Position numbers and translations under genes: made by a program
The notes under the pieces: generated by a model
Databases searched by the model: none
Told to the model about the DNA's origin: nothing
Seen by the model: the letters and a program-made list of their open reading frames with translations, nothing else
NCBI RefSeq assembly: GCF_029168945.1
Contig: NC_083603.1
Coordinates: 8,432,001-8,496,000 of the forward strand
From: Cannabis sativa
Taxonomy: Eukaryota > Streptophyta > Magnoliopsida > Rosales > Cannabaceae
DNA: 64,000 nucleotides
Direction: 5' to 3'
Shown: positions 13,089 to 24,573 of the stretch, piece by piece
How the letters are laid out: each line of letters starts with the position of its first letter
Numbering within the stretch: position 1 is the first letter of the stretch

Positions 13089-14657
13089 ACTGGCCTCAGA
13101 GCCATGATAATTGATTTACTTGCAAGAAATTTGGACTTTAAAACGATTGTTTGTATGTTCTTTGGATGGTATCATGTTGTATTGAGTGTTATTTGATGAT
13201 TGATTGATGTTTGTAAATTTTCGTGAAAAATAATTGCGATTTTGTCTCTGGAATTATTTTTATTGGATAGTATGGGAAAAATTAAGCAAGTTATCCTTTT
13301 ACAGAACTCAATTTCGATTTTATTTGAATTAGTTATGAATTTTTGAAGATTTGAAAAAATCGGGGCTGTGCTGAAATTTTCCTGCGATCGCGAAACTGTC
13401 CGTACAGTTCACAATTTTTTTTTTTGTTTTTCTTCGATTTTTCATGCTTTTTCATGGAATTAACTTCCGATTTTTGGTATAGTTTTGCATTTATAATATT
13501 ACTATTCCTAATTCAATTCTAATTATCTTTTTGAATTAATTTAATATTTTTTAAATTTAATTCAAGATATTAGTGTAATTTGAATTTGAATAGAATTAGT
13601 ATCTATCTTCTTGCTTAAAAATCTATCTTATTTTAAAATTTGATTATATCTTATCTTATTTTAAATTTAAAAATAAAATATTTATAATCATGTAATTTTT
13701 AAATGATATAAGATATTTTGCTAATTTTTTTAAATTTTGTTATTTTATTTATTTAAATTACATTTAAAATTTGAAAAAGATATTTATTTATCTTTTCTAA
13801 TTTTTTATTTAATTTTTATTTATAAAATAACATTTAAAATTTAAAAGTAGTTAGCAAATTTTTGAAATGATATTTAGGTTGGTTGAAACCTAATTTTTCA
13901 AAAATTGTAGGTTTAATTTTAAATTTAAATTTTTAAAAATTTCAAAATTTTCAAATTTTTTAAATTTTTCGATTTTTTTTTTATTATTTAATTAATTATT
14001 TTCGAAATTAAATAAATCCTACATCCAACTATCCAGCTAACCTTGTTGCAGGAGTATGTGTTTTAGCTTATGTGTAAGTTTTCAAAACCTATTATTACTT
14101 GATTGCAAATAGCCATGGTTACTTTTTGCCAGATCTAATGATCTGATGGCTCCCTTGGTCAAGATAATAATTTGTAACAGGTATATTTACAATCTTCTTT
14201 CATCTGTGTATGACCTAGCAACATGATAGGACCCATCCAAAGTGTGCCTGTGTGAGCCTATGTGTTTAATTTGATTATAGATGCATATAGGTTGTTGTTG
14301 CTAAAATAAATTATCATAGTTCTTGATAGAATTTATTTAGGCCCATTTAGTTATTGGGCTTATTCAATTAATAACAGTTGTTCTTATTAAGGTTAAATTC
14401 ATCTCTTTTGGGCCTTGTGTGAGAGTTGGGAGCCATAGAAGTGGGTACGACATACTGAACCCAGCACCCCCTCACATGAACCACCCCAATTGTGAAGGCC
14501 CATTTGCCTGATTTGAACAACTGTACTAGGTTAATTACACTAGTTTAACCTAATAAAATTGATTAGCAACATAATTCATTTCATTTATTTTGAAATTAAT
14601 TTAAGAAAATTATAGTTTAAAGAATTCTTTATTCTAAGCTAAATTATATGCATTTTC
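13089..14657 (+). repeat. Partial second copy of the copia internal leader
   Basis: It matches 4892-6476 with few changes: a short replacement near 13362 and indels near 13810 and 14000. It stops inside the AT-rich leader, where it joins LTR sequence through the 6 bp overlap TTGTAT (14658-14663). Confidence 0.9.
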
Positions 14658-15386
14658 TTGTATGGTTCAATTAATAAATATGATAAATGACAATATTATT
14701 TAATAATTATTTATAGTTATTAAATAGTTAGAATTGACATTTAAATGATTGAATTAGAAAATTGGCATTTTTGAGAAAATCAGATACAAAAGGTGTTAAA
14801 ATTGCAAAATTGCAAAAAGCAAGGCCCAATCCATTAGTGTATGGCCGGCCACCTATTGTAGTATTTTAAGTTGATTTTTTCATTATTTTAATGCCATATA
14901 ATTCAAATCTAATCCTAGTGGAATGCTATAAATAGATAGTGAAGGCTTCAGAAAAATAAGACTTTTTCCTGACACTTCTGAATCAGAAAAAACTGAGCCT
15001 TCTCTCTCCCTATCTTTAGCTGCCACTTCTTCTTTCTCTTCCTTTGAATTTCGAAATCCTTAGTGATTAGAGTAGTGCCCACACACATTAAGTGATACCT
15101 CAATCATAGTGAGGATGATCGTGAAGAAAGATCATCAACAAAGGAGTTTCAGCATCAAAGATTCAGAGAAAGAGATCCAGGTTCAGATATTGATAATGCT
15201 CTGCTACAGAAAGGAATCAAGGGCTAGATATCTGAACGGAAGGAGTCATATTATTCCGCTGCACCCAATGTAAGGTTTCCTAAACTTTATATGTGTTTAA
15301 TTTATCGTTTTAGAAAGTTCTTATTTAGGATGTTAATAAACATACTTGTGAGTAGATCTAAGATCCTGGTAAAATAATTTCCAACA
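14658..15386 (+). repeat. LTR3, 5'-truncated copy of the 1.9 kb LTR
   Basis: It corresponds to the last ~727 bp of LTR1 (4165-4891). It ends TTCCAACA and is followed by AGTTG, matching 2997-3001. It differs from LTR1/LTR2 at many more places than they differ from each other, for example around 14815-14840, 14960-14975 and 15020-15045. Confidence 0.9.
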
Positions 15387-17230
15387 AGTTGATATTAGCC
15401 AAGTTTGAGTTTTGGAACTCAAAGCTTGGGCTTTAATGGCAATTTTTGTTTTTGTGCATCCTGGGTGAGTTTGGTGCTTTAGAAATGTTCTAGGGGATAT
15501 ATAGAACAGGTCTGGAAGGTTTTGTGTGATTTGGAGTTGTTTTGAATGAGTTATGAAATTTTGATTTTCTGCCTGCGAGGAACCGGAATTCCGGTTGTGC
15601 ATCCGGAATTTCGGATGGGTTTCGAAAATTCCTAGAACCGGAATTCCGGTTGGGCAACCGGTCTACTGGTTGGGGAAATTTCAGAAACCCTAGTTTTCCT
15701 CGTTTTTATGTTATTTGGGGTATTGCCATGCTTTTTATCGATAGGGTAACTTTTAGTTCCTAGTTTAAGTCCCCGGGAAGTGATTTAGCGTATCACTTAT
15801 AGTGTTGTGATTTTTATGGTTTAGGAGCCTGTAATCCGCCGCGCAGATAGTTCCATTCAGTTTGACCGGCACACCTGAATTCGGAATCCAGGTAAGATTA
15901 GTATAACAGTATGCATATGTAGATTACATGTTTAGTGTGCATGTAGGAAACCTGTTAGATTACATTAGATATGTATGTTGGCTTCGAACCATCCAACTGT
16001 GTCACGTCGGTACAGGCTGGAGTATGACCAGCAGCCGGAGTATGACCGGTTCGACCGATTAGGCTGACACTGTATCACGTCGGTACAGGCTGGAGTATGA
16101 CCGGTTCGACCGATTAGGCTGATACTTAGGTTGGTGGTTCCGTACTATTTGAAGTATCACGTCGGTACAGGCTGGAGTATGACCAAGAATGAGTATGACC
16201 GGCTCGACCGATCAGCCGATACTGTAACACGTCGGTACAGGCTGGAGTATGACCGGTTCGACCGATCAGGCTGTTACTTGTCAATAGTACCGTCCCTATG
16301 AACGTTCAGAACTCAGTACCGTGTTGGACACGGCAGTTAGGGGGACTCAGTATCGTGTTGGACACGGCAGTTAGGGTTATGATCAGGGGTATGGGCGTCT
16401 GATCATGATCGGGATTTATGTATGAGTATTATTATGCTTTTCTTACTGAGTCTGTCGACTCACAATGCTATGTTTATGTGTAGGTAAAGGCAAGGCTAGA
16501 GCTGATGGACCGTGAACGAGCCTATGAAGATTGTACATGTCGGGGCGGTTAGGCCTGGAGCGTACGATCATCGGGACAGCGAGGCTATTTTTGTAATTGG
16601 TCGCTAGGCGACAAGTATTTTGTTTAGACAGTAAACTTTTGTAAATAGTTTTGTAATCGGGATCCCGAGTCTTTTGTATAAATATTTTACAAGTTTAATT
16701 AAAAAGCAAAAATTTTAATTAATCACGTTTTCCATAAACCTCGTTGATTAGCAACGAGCTGCACAACATGTTTAAAAATCACGTAATACGCCTATGCTAG
16801 TTAGGGTGTTACGAGGTTATAACTCATGATATTAGTATGTTTTATGTTATGCTTTTCTTACTGAGTCTGTCGACTCATAGTGCTATTTCTATGTGTAGGT
16901 AAGGGCAAGGCTAAAGCTGAGGAGCCGTGAGAACGAGCAGGTGAAGATTGTACTTGTTGGGGCGGTTAGGCCTGGAGCGTACGATCTTAGAGACATCAAG
17001 GCTTTTGCTGTCAGTCATTTGGCAACAAAACTTTTTATGTTAAACTAGCAAACTTTTGTAAATGTATTTTGTAACGGGATCCCAGAATTTTATATATGTA
17101 TTGCTTTAAGTTTATTAATTAAATAAGAAAGTTTTAATTAATCACATTTTTCATTAATCTCGTTGATTGGCAACGAGCAGCACAGTACGTTTAAAATCAC
17201 GTTAACATGCCTAATTAAATAGGGTGGTAC
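15387..17230. repeat. Old gypsy-like LTR region with tandem arrays
   Basis: It holds CCGGAATTCCGG palindromes near 15590-15640. Four units of a 55-80 bp repeat, each starting near CACGTCGGTACAGGCTGG, lie at about 16003-16278. An ACTCAGTAYCG...GACACGGCAGTTAGG block is duplicated at 16312-16375. A ~400 bp segment beginning CTTACTGAGTCTGTCGACTC occurs twice (about 16440 and 16855) and ends near a GTTAC/GGTAC motif each time. No coding sequence was recognised. The gypsy assignment is inferred from style only. Confidence 0.5.
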
Positions 17231-17693
17231 AGTAACCCAAACTATAAACTGGAGATCCCAAGAAATAGGTTCAATGAGTAATAACAAGTTATGATGTGAT
17301 AAAGAATTAGATCATGCTATGTGAATCATGAATTCTTGAAGGGATATAATGTAGAGTGGAGTACCAAGCTACAAGAGTACTCTTGATAGACTCACCTACG
17401 TGAATGTAGAAATGGGGCTGCTTCTTATGAAATTTGGGCAAATTTGTAGAGCATTCATTACACTGGGATAGACGTGCATGACCATTAAAGCACGAGCTTT
17501 TGGACTACACCCAAGAAAGGTTGTGAGCAGTACATCGTTAGAGATAGAGTTTAAGAATGCGAGTCACTCTAGTATATTCTAAGTTGTATTCACAACGCAA
17601 AGGTTCAAATTGAAACATACCTTTGTCTATGCTCAATCTTATTGCTTAGGATACTGCTCGAGAAAATATTTTTAAAAATTTCAAGGGGGAGAT
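17231..17693 (+). mobile_element. 3' internal remnant of a second copia-type element
   Basis: Non-coding remnant that ends in a polypurine tract (AAGGGGGAGATT, 17683-17694) directly before an LTR start. The 5' part of the element is absent and abuts the old gypsy-like repeat. Confidence 0.6.
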
Positions 17694-18465
17694 TGTTGGA
17701 ACTTTGTGAAATTTTATAAAAATAAAAAGTGAAGTGTGTGAGTGAATGGAGTCTCACGTGGGATAGAAACACTTCATTAGAAGTGTATATAATGTCCAGG
17801 TTTGGAACTTGGGTTGGGGCCCAAAGGGGTACCCAGTTTTGTGCGCATGGGTGAGAACTCACACACGCGCGCTGCCACTGCTGTCGCCGTTCGACCGCGC
17901 TAAGCTGGCGAGCGGGTGTGGTGTTACTTTATTTTTTTGGAGAAAAATTATTTATTAAATTATTATTAATTAATTAATTAATTAAAACAGTTTTTAAACG
18001 TATTTAATTAATTGGTAAACAGAGACTTCCTATTTTTTTGCATCATTCCCACAATCCCACACTATCCCGCGTTCTAACGTTCCCTTCATTAACGTCTTTC
18101 TTCCTGTTACTACCTTTAGCGCATTGCCTATATAATGTATCAGAACTAAAGGGAGAAACACACCTTTTTTTCTCACTAAAAAATATACACGATATATACA
18201 TACAATTATATTACACATATATTCTGAGCAGTAGTATGGTTTTTGAGTGTGGCATATCGACGATTCTCTAACGTGCAATAGAGTTCCGTTACAGTGTGTT
18301 TGATTGGGCTGTTTTATCCTAAAGACGACGAGACTGATAGTCTGCTTGCACAGTTCTGGACAGTGTCGCAAACGTCTTAAAGAGAGCAACCTAATCCGCG
18401 ACTCAAACTAAATTTTAATTCGATAAATTCGTTCCTTTTATTTTCTGCAGCAACTATTTTCAACA
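17694..18465 (+). repeat. 3' LTR of a copia-type element (772 bp)
   Basis: It starts TGTTGGAACTTTGTG directly after a polypurine tract and ends TTTTCAACA, giving TGTTG/CAACA termini. No second LTR was found in the window, so this is a 5'-truncated element. The 119 aa minus-strand ORF inside it has no recognisable features. Confidence 0.7.
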
Positions 18466-19680
18466 GTTGAGAAATTAACATATAATAAAATAAAATATAA
18501 GGGTATTTTTAATTAATAGATACAAAATAGAGTATTCCTCAATTTATCTCCAAATGAGGCCTAGTGGAGGCCCAGAAGTTAGAAGCCCATTATCAGCCCA
18601 AGATATAGGCAGACAAGAGATTCGAAGATGAAGTTTGCAGGTAAGGACCTCATAGAAAAGTCAACAAAAGTATAAACCATCTTCTTTGTCTTCCATTTCT
18701 GTCTTGAGTTTTCACTTTCAGAAGCTTCTTCTTTCACTTCAGTATACCCATGATAATGGTGGAAGGAGCCCATTTTTGTATTTGACCTTAACTCATCAAC
18801 ATCATCATCATCCTAAGAATTGGTTTTCAAGTATTGGAGTTTGAGGTGAAGATGAAGTTTATCTAAAGGATTGGTTTTATATTTTTTTTTTTAAAGTGTT
18901 AATGTTTCTCATTTTAGTAGTAACTTTCTTTCAAGTGTATAATGCTTTTTGTTTTAGTACTTGAAAATATGAGATATGGATTTGAATTAATATTGACTTT
19001 GCCTTTCATTTATTTTAATTTCTTTTTGGCTTACTATAATATTTTGATTTACTAGAAGAGTCACTCGTACATTGACCAACTCTTGTGTATTGGTTTTGTT
19101 TATAAATACTCTGAATTTTTTAGAAACATATACCACAATTTTTCCTATAATATTTTTTGAACTTCTACCAATAATACATCTCCTTTCCACTTATATGCTT
19201 TTATTTTTATTGCATTATGATTAATATTATTAGTACTAATAACATATAAAAATATATTTTTTTTTATATTGATGTATTATATAATTTTATTATAAATAAA
19301 AGTTATTTAAAAATAATAAATTAAAATTTCATTCATAATTTAATAAATGAAAAATATATTTTTAACATGAAATTTTAAAAAATTATTAAAACCCGCGAAA
19401 ATCTATTTCCTAATTTTAATAGTCTGAAATCAGGACTACCAAAAAAAAAAAAAAAAAAGAAGAGAGAGAGACACTGAAATTGAGAAATATTACATTCTAA
19501 TAAATGAAACTGTAAGAAATTTAGCTCTGATACATAGGAATTAACCACAATTTTTTTAGCTTTAAGATCACACTTAAACAAACAAAAGTTAAATCAAAAC
19601 AAACAAATCAAGAACAAAAAACCAGCAAACACATAAACCAAAAAAATATAACACAGATGAATTTAAATAGATGTCAGACA
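18466..19680. other. Intergenic, AT-rich, no gene recognised
   Basis: Nothing codes convincingly here. A poly-A run lies at about 19441-19458. Confidence 0.5.
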
Positions 19681-19689
19681 CAATAACAC

Positions 19690-19940
19690 AGATTTATACT
19701 CGTTCCGATCCTAATTAAGTTCAATGTGAACTTAGTCATACTTTAGTTTGAAAGCATTGCCACCAATCTTTATTGATAATGAGAATAAGAGATATCAATC
19801 TCAAGAGCTACAAGAAAATAATCACAGCAAGTTATCCATGGTGTAATCCCTCAACACTCATCAACTCACTAACCCGAGCCACATAATCAACACTGTTGCT
19901 CAATACAATTTCCCAATCTCAGCCCTCTCTTTCTCAGATA
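19690..19940. repeat. Dispersed repeat, related to 33025-33200
   Basis: It shares collinear blocks with the second copy: AATGTGAACTTA, TAGTTTGAAA, AATGAGAATAAGAGATATCA, ACAAGAAAATA and TCCCTCAACACT. It may be the U5/leader part of a copia LTR, but no ends were defined. Confidence 0.5.
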
Positions 19941-20180
19941 TCTCTTTCCATTTCTCACTCTAACTTCTCTCTTTTTCTATATTGTGTCTCTCTCTCTTTT
20001 CTTGTGTTTGACTTCACTTCTCTTCTTATATCCTTCTTGATAGTTAAGTTAATTAAAGACTAACTAACTAATCGAATCTTGGTTGTTGGGATTAAGGAAT
20101 AAAACCACATAAATACAAGAGAATGATATAGCTGCATCTTATTAAATAACAAGAAGCAAAGATGGAAACTCCAATATTCT

Positions 20181-21369
20181 TTAATCAAAACTCCTCCCAC
20201 TAAAACTCCAATTTTTTAATTCAACCAAAATTTGCTCATAACCAAAAATTAATATATAAATAAATGATTCAACTGAAACCAAACTCTGCAGTGTCTGCAC
20301 ATAAACGAAAGAACTAACGCGTTGTAAGGTCTCAGGAATCCCTCTAAGCCTCCTGATTTTTTGGGTAGAAAGATTGTATGATGAAACCGACCAAACTCTG
20401 TCATGAACACTAGAGAGGATGAGATCGTCATTGGTCCAGAATACTATTGGATAATATATTTTGTCAAGAGGAGGAAATGTAAGATGCTTGGTCCATGAAT
20501 ATGCATTTAAGGACGATTCATGCTGCATTACCCACATTTGAATACTAGGTATTGGAGAAGAACATGCTGATGATGTATTATTATAATCATAATCATGTCT
20601 ATGGAATCTTCGATCATAATACTTAAACACCACAACAGAGTCTTTCCATAGAGCAAGCTTGTAGCTTTTATAAAAACACATTGATGAAAAGTCATCATCA
20701 AGAGGTTTTGGCAGTGATATGGTTTGAAATTGCTCATGATGTATGTCAATGAAATAATCACTGGAATTGTACATGCGAACCAATAAATGGTCCCCTTATG
20801 CTGTAGCTCTTGGTTAATAGAGCTTATCCTACGAATTATTAAAGGTTCGACATTTACATTAATCCTCCTCCAAGAATTATCACCATCAACCCCTAATGTG
20901 TGTATTTCAGATCCCAATTGCCCATCTTCATGATTCACCACCCTAACAGAATATCAGTTTGGGGAAAAAAACCAATGCAGAGGATGCCATTACAAAGAGA
21001 GGCTACAAAAGAAGTTTGATGTGGTCGGTCGGGAAACCATACATTCAAATCTTCAACAGGAATAGTGTTCACCATGTCATCATTTTCTTCTTCATGATTG
21101 CAGATTGATACAAAGGAATTCTTAGATTCTGTTTCTATATGTAAAGATGGTCTATGATCAACATAATACTTGAATTGTTTGGTACGAGTAAGAGTGTTGA
21201 TGAGATTACACCATGATTTGTCCTCACATTTACAACGCACAAAATTCTTAACAGGCAACCTCGACAAAATATCTACCCACAACTCTTCTGGTAAGCTGGA
21301 CAATTGTTGCTCCATGGAAGATCTCTGAGTATGGGTGTATGGCTCCCTCCAGTCCAGTGCACTAATCAA
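20181..21369 (-). pseudogene. F-box protein pseudogene (F-box plus FBA-type domain)
   Basis: Reading from the minus strand, the first segment (20935-21369) gives an F-box: LSSLPEELWVDILSRLPVKN, then the RCKC..KSW.NLI pattern. The most likely start is the Met before EQQLSS (21313-21315) rather than the upstream Met at 21369. It reaches an ASLCNGILCIGF motif and stops at 20935. The next frame (ends 20528) resumes with SEIHTLGVDGDNSWRRI, typical of the F-box-associated domain. The stretch between these two motifs is missing, so there is a deletion as well as a frame change. A second frameshift near 20780 moves to the frame of 20181-20783 (DYFIDIHHEQFQTISLP). Such proteins recruit substrates to SCF ubiquitin ligases. 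This copy looks non-functional unless assembly errors explain the breaks. Confidence 0.8.
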
Positions 21370-21639
21370 AATACCAATAATCTGAATTTAATATATTTCA
21401 AAAGAAAAAAACAAGCACATGAAAAGGGAAACTTAATAACATTGATAAACCAGAGATATTAACAACCAGAAATAAGTATTTTATTAATTCATACAATAGA
21501 CAGACGAAACTTCGGGTAATTAAACAAAAAATAAACGAACTATTATTTGTGTTTATATACCTAAATTTCTTTTTCAATAACGAGAAAGTGAGTGCACCTA
21601 ACTTAATATATACAAATACATATATTTATTTGAGGAATG

Positions 21640-21910
21640 CTAATTTCAACCTTCTATTACAATCTTTTAGTCAATTTTCACTTTCGAAATCACATGCCGA
21701 AATATTTTTTTTTTTTTTTTTTTTAATAGTAGTATTCGTTGTAACTTCGTTATAGTTATAATATCATCCCTGTAAATTTTTAAAAAATTTTAAATAGTTT
21801 ACAGTACCGAAAATAGTGTTTCTGATATTCCAATTTACCACGCTCTTTCAAAAAACATCAAATGTACTTTCAGCATCAGGCATGCCTGATGCTGTAAGCA
21901 TAACTAACAC
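21640..21910. repeat. Dispersed repeat, related to 52455-52700
   Basis: It shares CTTTCTATTACAATC-like, TATAGTTA.AA.ATTATCC.TATAAATTTTTAAAA and TTTACCACG blocks with the second copy. A perfect 24 bp palindrome (CAGCATCAGGCA and its complement) lies at 21871-21894. Confidence 0.5.
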
Positions 21911-22803
21911 CCGTGAAAAAAAATATTCCGACATATGTTTTCGGACATGGAAGTTGACTAAGAGATTATAATAAGAGGTTTACATTAATACTCCTCTATT
22001 TATAAAACATACATATTCTATTTATAAAACATACATATAAAAGGTTAAAACTAAAATAAATAAATAAATAAAATAATAATAATAAAACTTTTCACCTGTA
22101 TCGCAGTTCTGGAGATCAAGAAACGCGCAACAAGCAAAAAGGAGGGATTTAATTTTATATTGTTGCTGTTCAAAAATATGAATGTACAGAAAGAGAGAGA
22201 GGTTGATTGAAGATGAAGTTAATGCACCACAAATTAGGGCTATGAGATTTTTAGGCCTTTTCGAAGGGAATAAAGAATAGAGGAATAAAACAATAAAAAT
22301 GGGATTTTATTAGTCGATTTCATTTCTTGAAGGCCAAGACTCACATTTTTTTTAAGATACATTTATGGTAATAGGAAATTAGGAAGCCTTCATATTAAAT
22401 TGTAATTACTCTTAACAAGTAGTGTAATCCCATTTTTTCCTTATAGCTTTGAAAACTATTCTATATTTGGTCTAAAAAATATATTCACACATCTATTTTC
22501 TATGTGTGACAAAAATATTCCATATCTCTTCACAGCACAGTAATTAATTCAAAGTATTTTAGAAGAGTAAATAAGAATTTTCTCTTTTATTCTCAACCTT
22601 TGATTGTGCATGGAATTTCATAAAATTAGACTGTAAATGCTTCTCTTATTTGATAGTAATTATCAAAAACAATCATATCTTTTTGACTTTCTCCTTTTTT
22701 GGGGAAAGAAATGGAGGCATCTCTCTCTCCTCAGTGCTCTCTTGGTGTCCGTACAAGAGCCAAACAACAAAGACAACAGCAACAGCAAAATGAGTGTTAA
22801 AAG
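21911..22803. other. Intergenic and 5' flank of the PPR gene
   Basis: AT-rich, with no ORF of interest. An in-frame TAA at 22798-22800 directly precedes the PPR start codon and supports that start. Confidence 0.5.
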
Positions 22804-24573
22804 ATGAAAAGAAGAAGCTGTTTGAGTTTGAACCAACTTTTTAATCGGAAACCTCTTCAGCTTCAGCAATCCTATTCTTTTTCTTTGTCTCAAAATCAAA
22901 ATCAAAATCATGGATCCCTTGCTGAACAGATCAAGAAATGTTCGAGGTTGGTTGAGCTAGAACATGTCTATGCTTACATGGTGAAGACTGGAACAAGTCA
23001 AGATGCTTTCTTGACTAATCAATTTATAACTGCAGCATCTTCCACCTTCTCTCGTATAGATTATGCTGTTTTAGCCTTTCACCATATGGACTCCCCTAAT
23101 GCTAATGTCTTCGTCTATAATTCCATGATTAAAGGCTTTGTGCGTTGTGGATATCCCAATAGAGCTTTGCAGTGTTATATTAATATGTTGGGAGCTAAGG
23201 TTTTTCCCACTAGCTATACATTTTCATCACTCATTAGAGCTTGCACCTTGTTATTTGCACTGGGGTTTGGGGAAGCTGTTCATGCACATATTTGGAGAAA
23301 TGGGTTTGACTCACATGTGTTTGTTCAAACTGCCATGATTGATTTTTATTCAAATTTATGTAAGATCAAAGAAGCCAGAAGGGTGTTTGATGAAATGCTT
23401 GAAAGAGATTCTTATGCATGGACTACCATGATTTCTGCACACGCCCGGGCTGGTGATATGATTTCTGCACGGAAACTGTTTGAAACAATACCTGAAAGCA
23501 ATATGGCCACTTGGAATATCATGATAGATGGATATGCTAGATTAGGGGATGTGTTGTCTGCAGAATTGATGTTCAATTTGATGCCTTTAAGGGATTTAAT
23601 TTCATGGACAACCTTGATTACTTGCTATATGCAGAACAAGAAATATAGAGAAGCTCTGGCAGTGTTCAAAGAAATGATGAAACATGGTGTTAGACCTGAT
23701 GGAGTGACCATGGCAACTATTATTTCCTCTTGTGCTCATATTGGGGCTCTCCAATTGGGAAAGGAGATACATCTTTATGTCATGCAAAATGGATTTGAAC
23801 TTGATGTTTATTTAGGATCTGCATTGATTGATATGTATGCAAAGTGTGGGGACTTAGATAAGTCTTTGCTGGTTTTCTTCAAATTGCACAACAAAAACCT
23901 CTTCTGTTGGAACTCGATAATTGAAGGACTTGCCAGTCATGGATTCGCAAAAGAAACTCTAATAATGTTTAGAAAGATGGAAGAGGAGAATATCAAACCG
24001 AATGGTGTTACCTTTATCAGTCTTCTAAGCGCTTGCACTCATGCCGGGCTTGTTGACGAAGGCCGTCTGAGGTTTTCAAGCATGGCAAAGGATTATTCTA
24101 TCACTCCAGCAGTTGAACACTATGGGTGCATGGTTGATCTACTTAGCAAAGCTGGACTGCTTGAAGAAGCACTAGATATAATAAGAAGTATGAAAGTTGA
24201 ACCCAACAATGTTGTTTGGGGGGCCCTGTTAGGTGGATGTAAGCTTCATAGAAACATGACTATTGGTCAGATTGCTGTCAATGAATTAATGGTATTGGAG
24301 CCAAACAATAGTGGTTATTATCACCTTTTAGTGAACATGTATGCTGAAGAGAATCGGTGGAAAGAGGTTTCAAAGATATGGACAACAATGAAGGGCCTTG
24401 GAGTGGAAAAGAGATGTCCTGGGTCCAGTTGGATTGAAATACAAAGCAAAATTCACCAGTTTGCTGCATCTGAGAATGCTCATTTAGCTTGTCCCGAAGT
24501 CTACAAGCTGTTGGGTGAATTAGATGGACAACTTAAACTCTCTAAGTCTGTACCAGAACTCAGTTTTACCTAA
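22804..24573 (+). CDS. PLS-class pentatricopeptide repeat protein, E-type, 589 aa
   Basis: A single uninterrupted exon, as usual for this family; an in-frame stop lies just upstream of the ATG. The Arg- and Gln-rich N-terminus (MKRRSCLSLNQLFNRK) looks like a mitochondrial or plastid targeting peptide. PPR motifs run from about residue 100 to 480: VFVYNSMIKGFVRCGYPNRA, SYAWTTMISAHARAGDMISA, MATWNIMIDGYARLGDVLSA, ISWTTLITCYMQNKKYREA, GSALIDMYAKCGDLDKS, CWNSIIEGLASHGFAKET and others. The pattern of P, L and S motifs is typical of RNA-editing factors. The C-terminal E/E+ region (LEPNNSGYYHLLVNMYAEEN, then CPGSSWIEIQSKIHQF) is present; the DYW deaminase domain is absent. By family knowledge it likely binds organellar RNA and recruits a DYW partner. 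It resembles Arabidopsis At1g06143-type proteins from memory only. The RNA target is unknown. Confidence 0.95.
   Translation: MKRRSCLSLNQLFNRKPLQLQQSYSFSLSQNQNQNHGSLAEQIKKCSRLVELEHVYAYMVKTGTSQDAFLTNQFITAASSTFSRIDYAVLAFHHMDSPNANVFVYNSMIKGFVRCGYPNRALQCYINMLGAKVFPTSYTFSSLIRACTLLFALGFGEAVHAHIWRNGFDSHVFVQTAMIDFYSNLCKIKEARRVFDEMLERDSYAWTTMISAHARAGDMISARKLFETIPESNMATWNIMIDGYARLGDVLSAELMFNLMPLRDLISWTTLITCYMQNKKYREALAVFKEMMKHGVRPDGVTMATIISSCAHIGALQLGKEIHLYVMQNGFELDVYLGSALIDMYAKCGDLDKSLLVFFKLHNKNLFCWNSIIEGLASHGFAKETLIMFRKMEEENIKPNGVTFISLLSACTHAGLVDEGRLRFSSMAKDYSITPAVEHYGCMVDLLSKAGLLEEALDIIRSMKVEPNNVVWGALLGGCKLHRNMTIGQIAVNELMVLEPNNSGYYHLLVNMYAEENRWKEVSKIWTTMKGLGVEKRCPGSSWIEIQSKIHQFAASENAHLACPEVYKLLGELDGQLKLSKSVPELSFT

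Larger units (their letters stand above)
3002..15386 (+). mobile_element. Composite copia retrotransposon: LTR-internal-LTR-internal(deleted)-LTR
   Basis: The order is LTR1 (3002-4891), internal region (4892-11197), LTR2 (11198-13088), partial internal copy (13089 to about 14657) and truncated LTR3 (about 14658-15386). The only matching 5 bp target duplication is AGTTG at 2997-3001 and 15387-15391, so the outer ends are LTR1 and LTR3. Neither side of LTR2 shows a duplication. LTR2 is preceded by a purine-rich tract (AAGTGGGAG) and followed by the same leader that follows LTR1, as in tandem elements sharing one LTR. Domain order in the pol remnant (integrase before reverse transcriptase) indicates Ty1/copia. 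An Angela/Tork-like lineage is only a guess from LTR length. Confidence 0.9.

Noticed and set aside
15333..15602. 89 aa ORF across the LTR3/flank border
   Set aside because: It spans the junction of LTR3 and the old repeat, so it is a chance frame.
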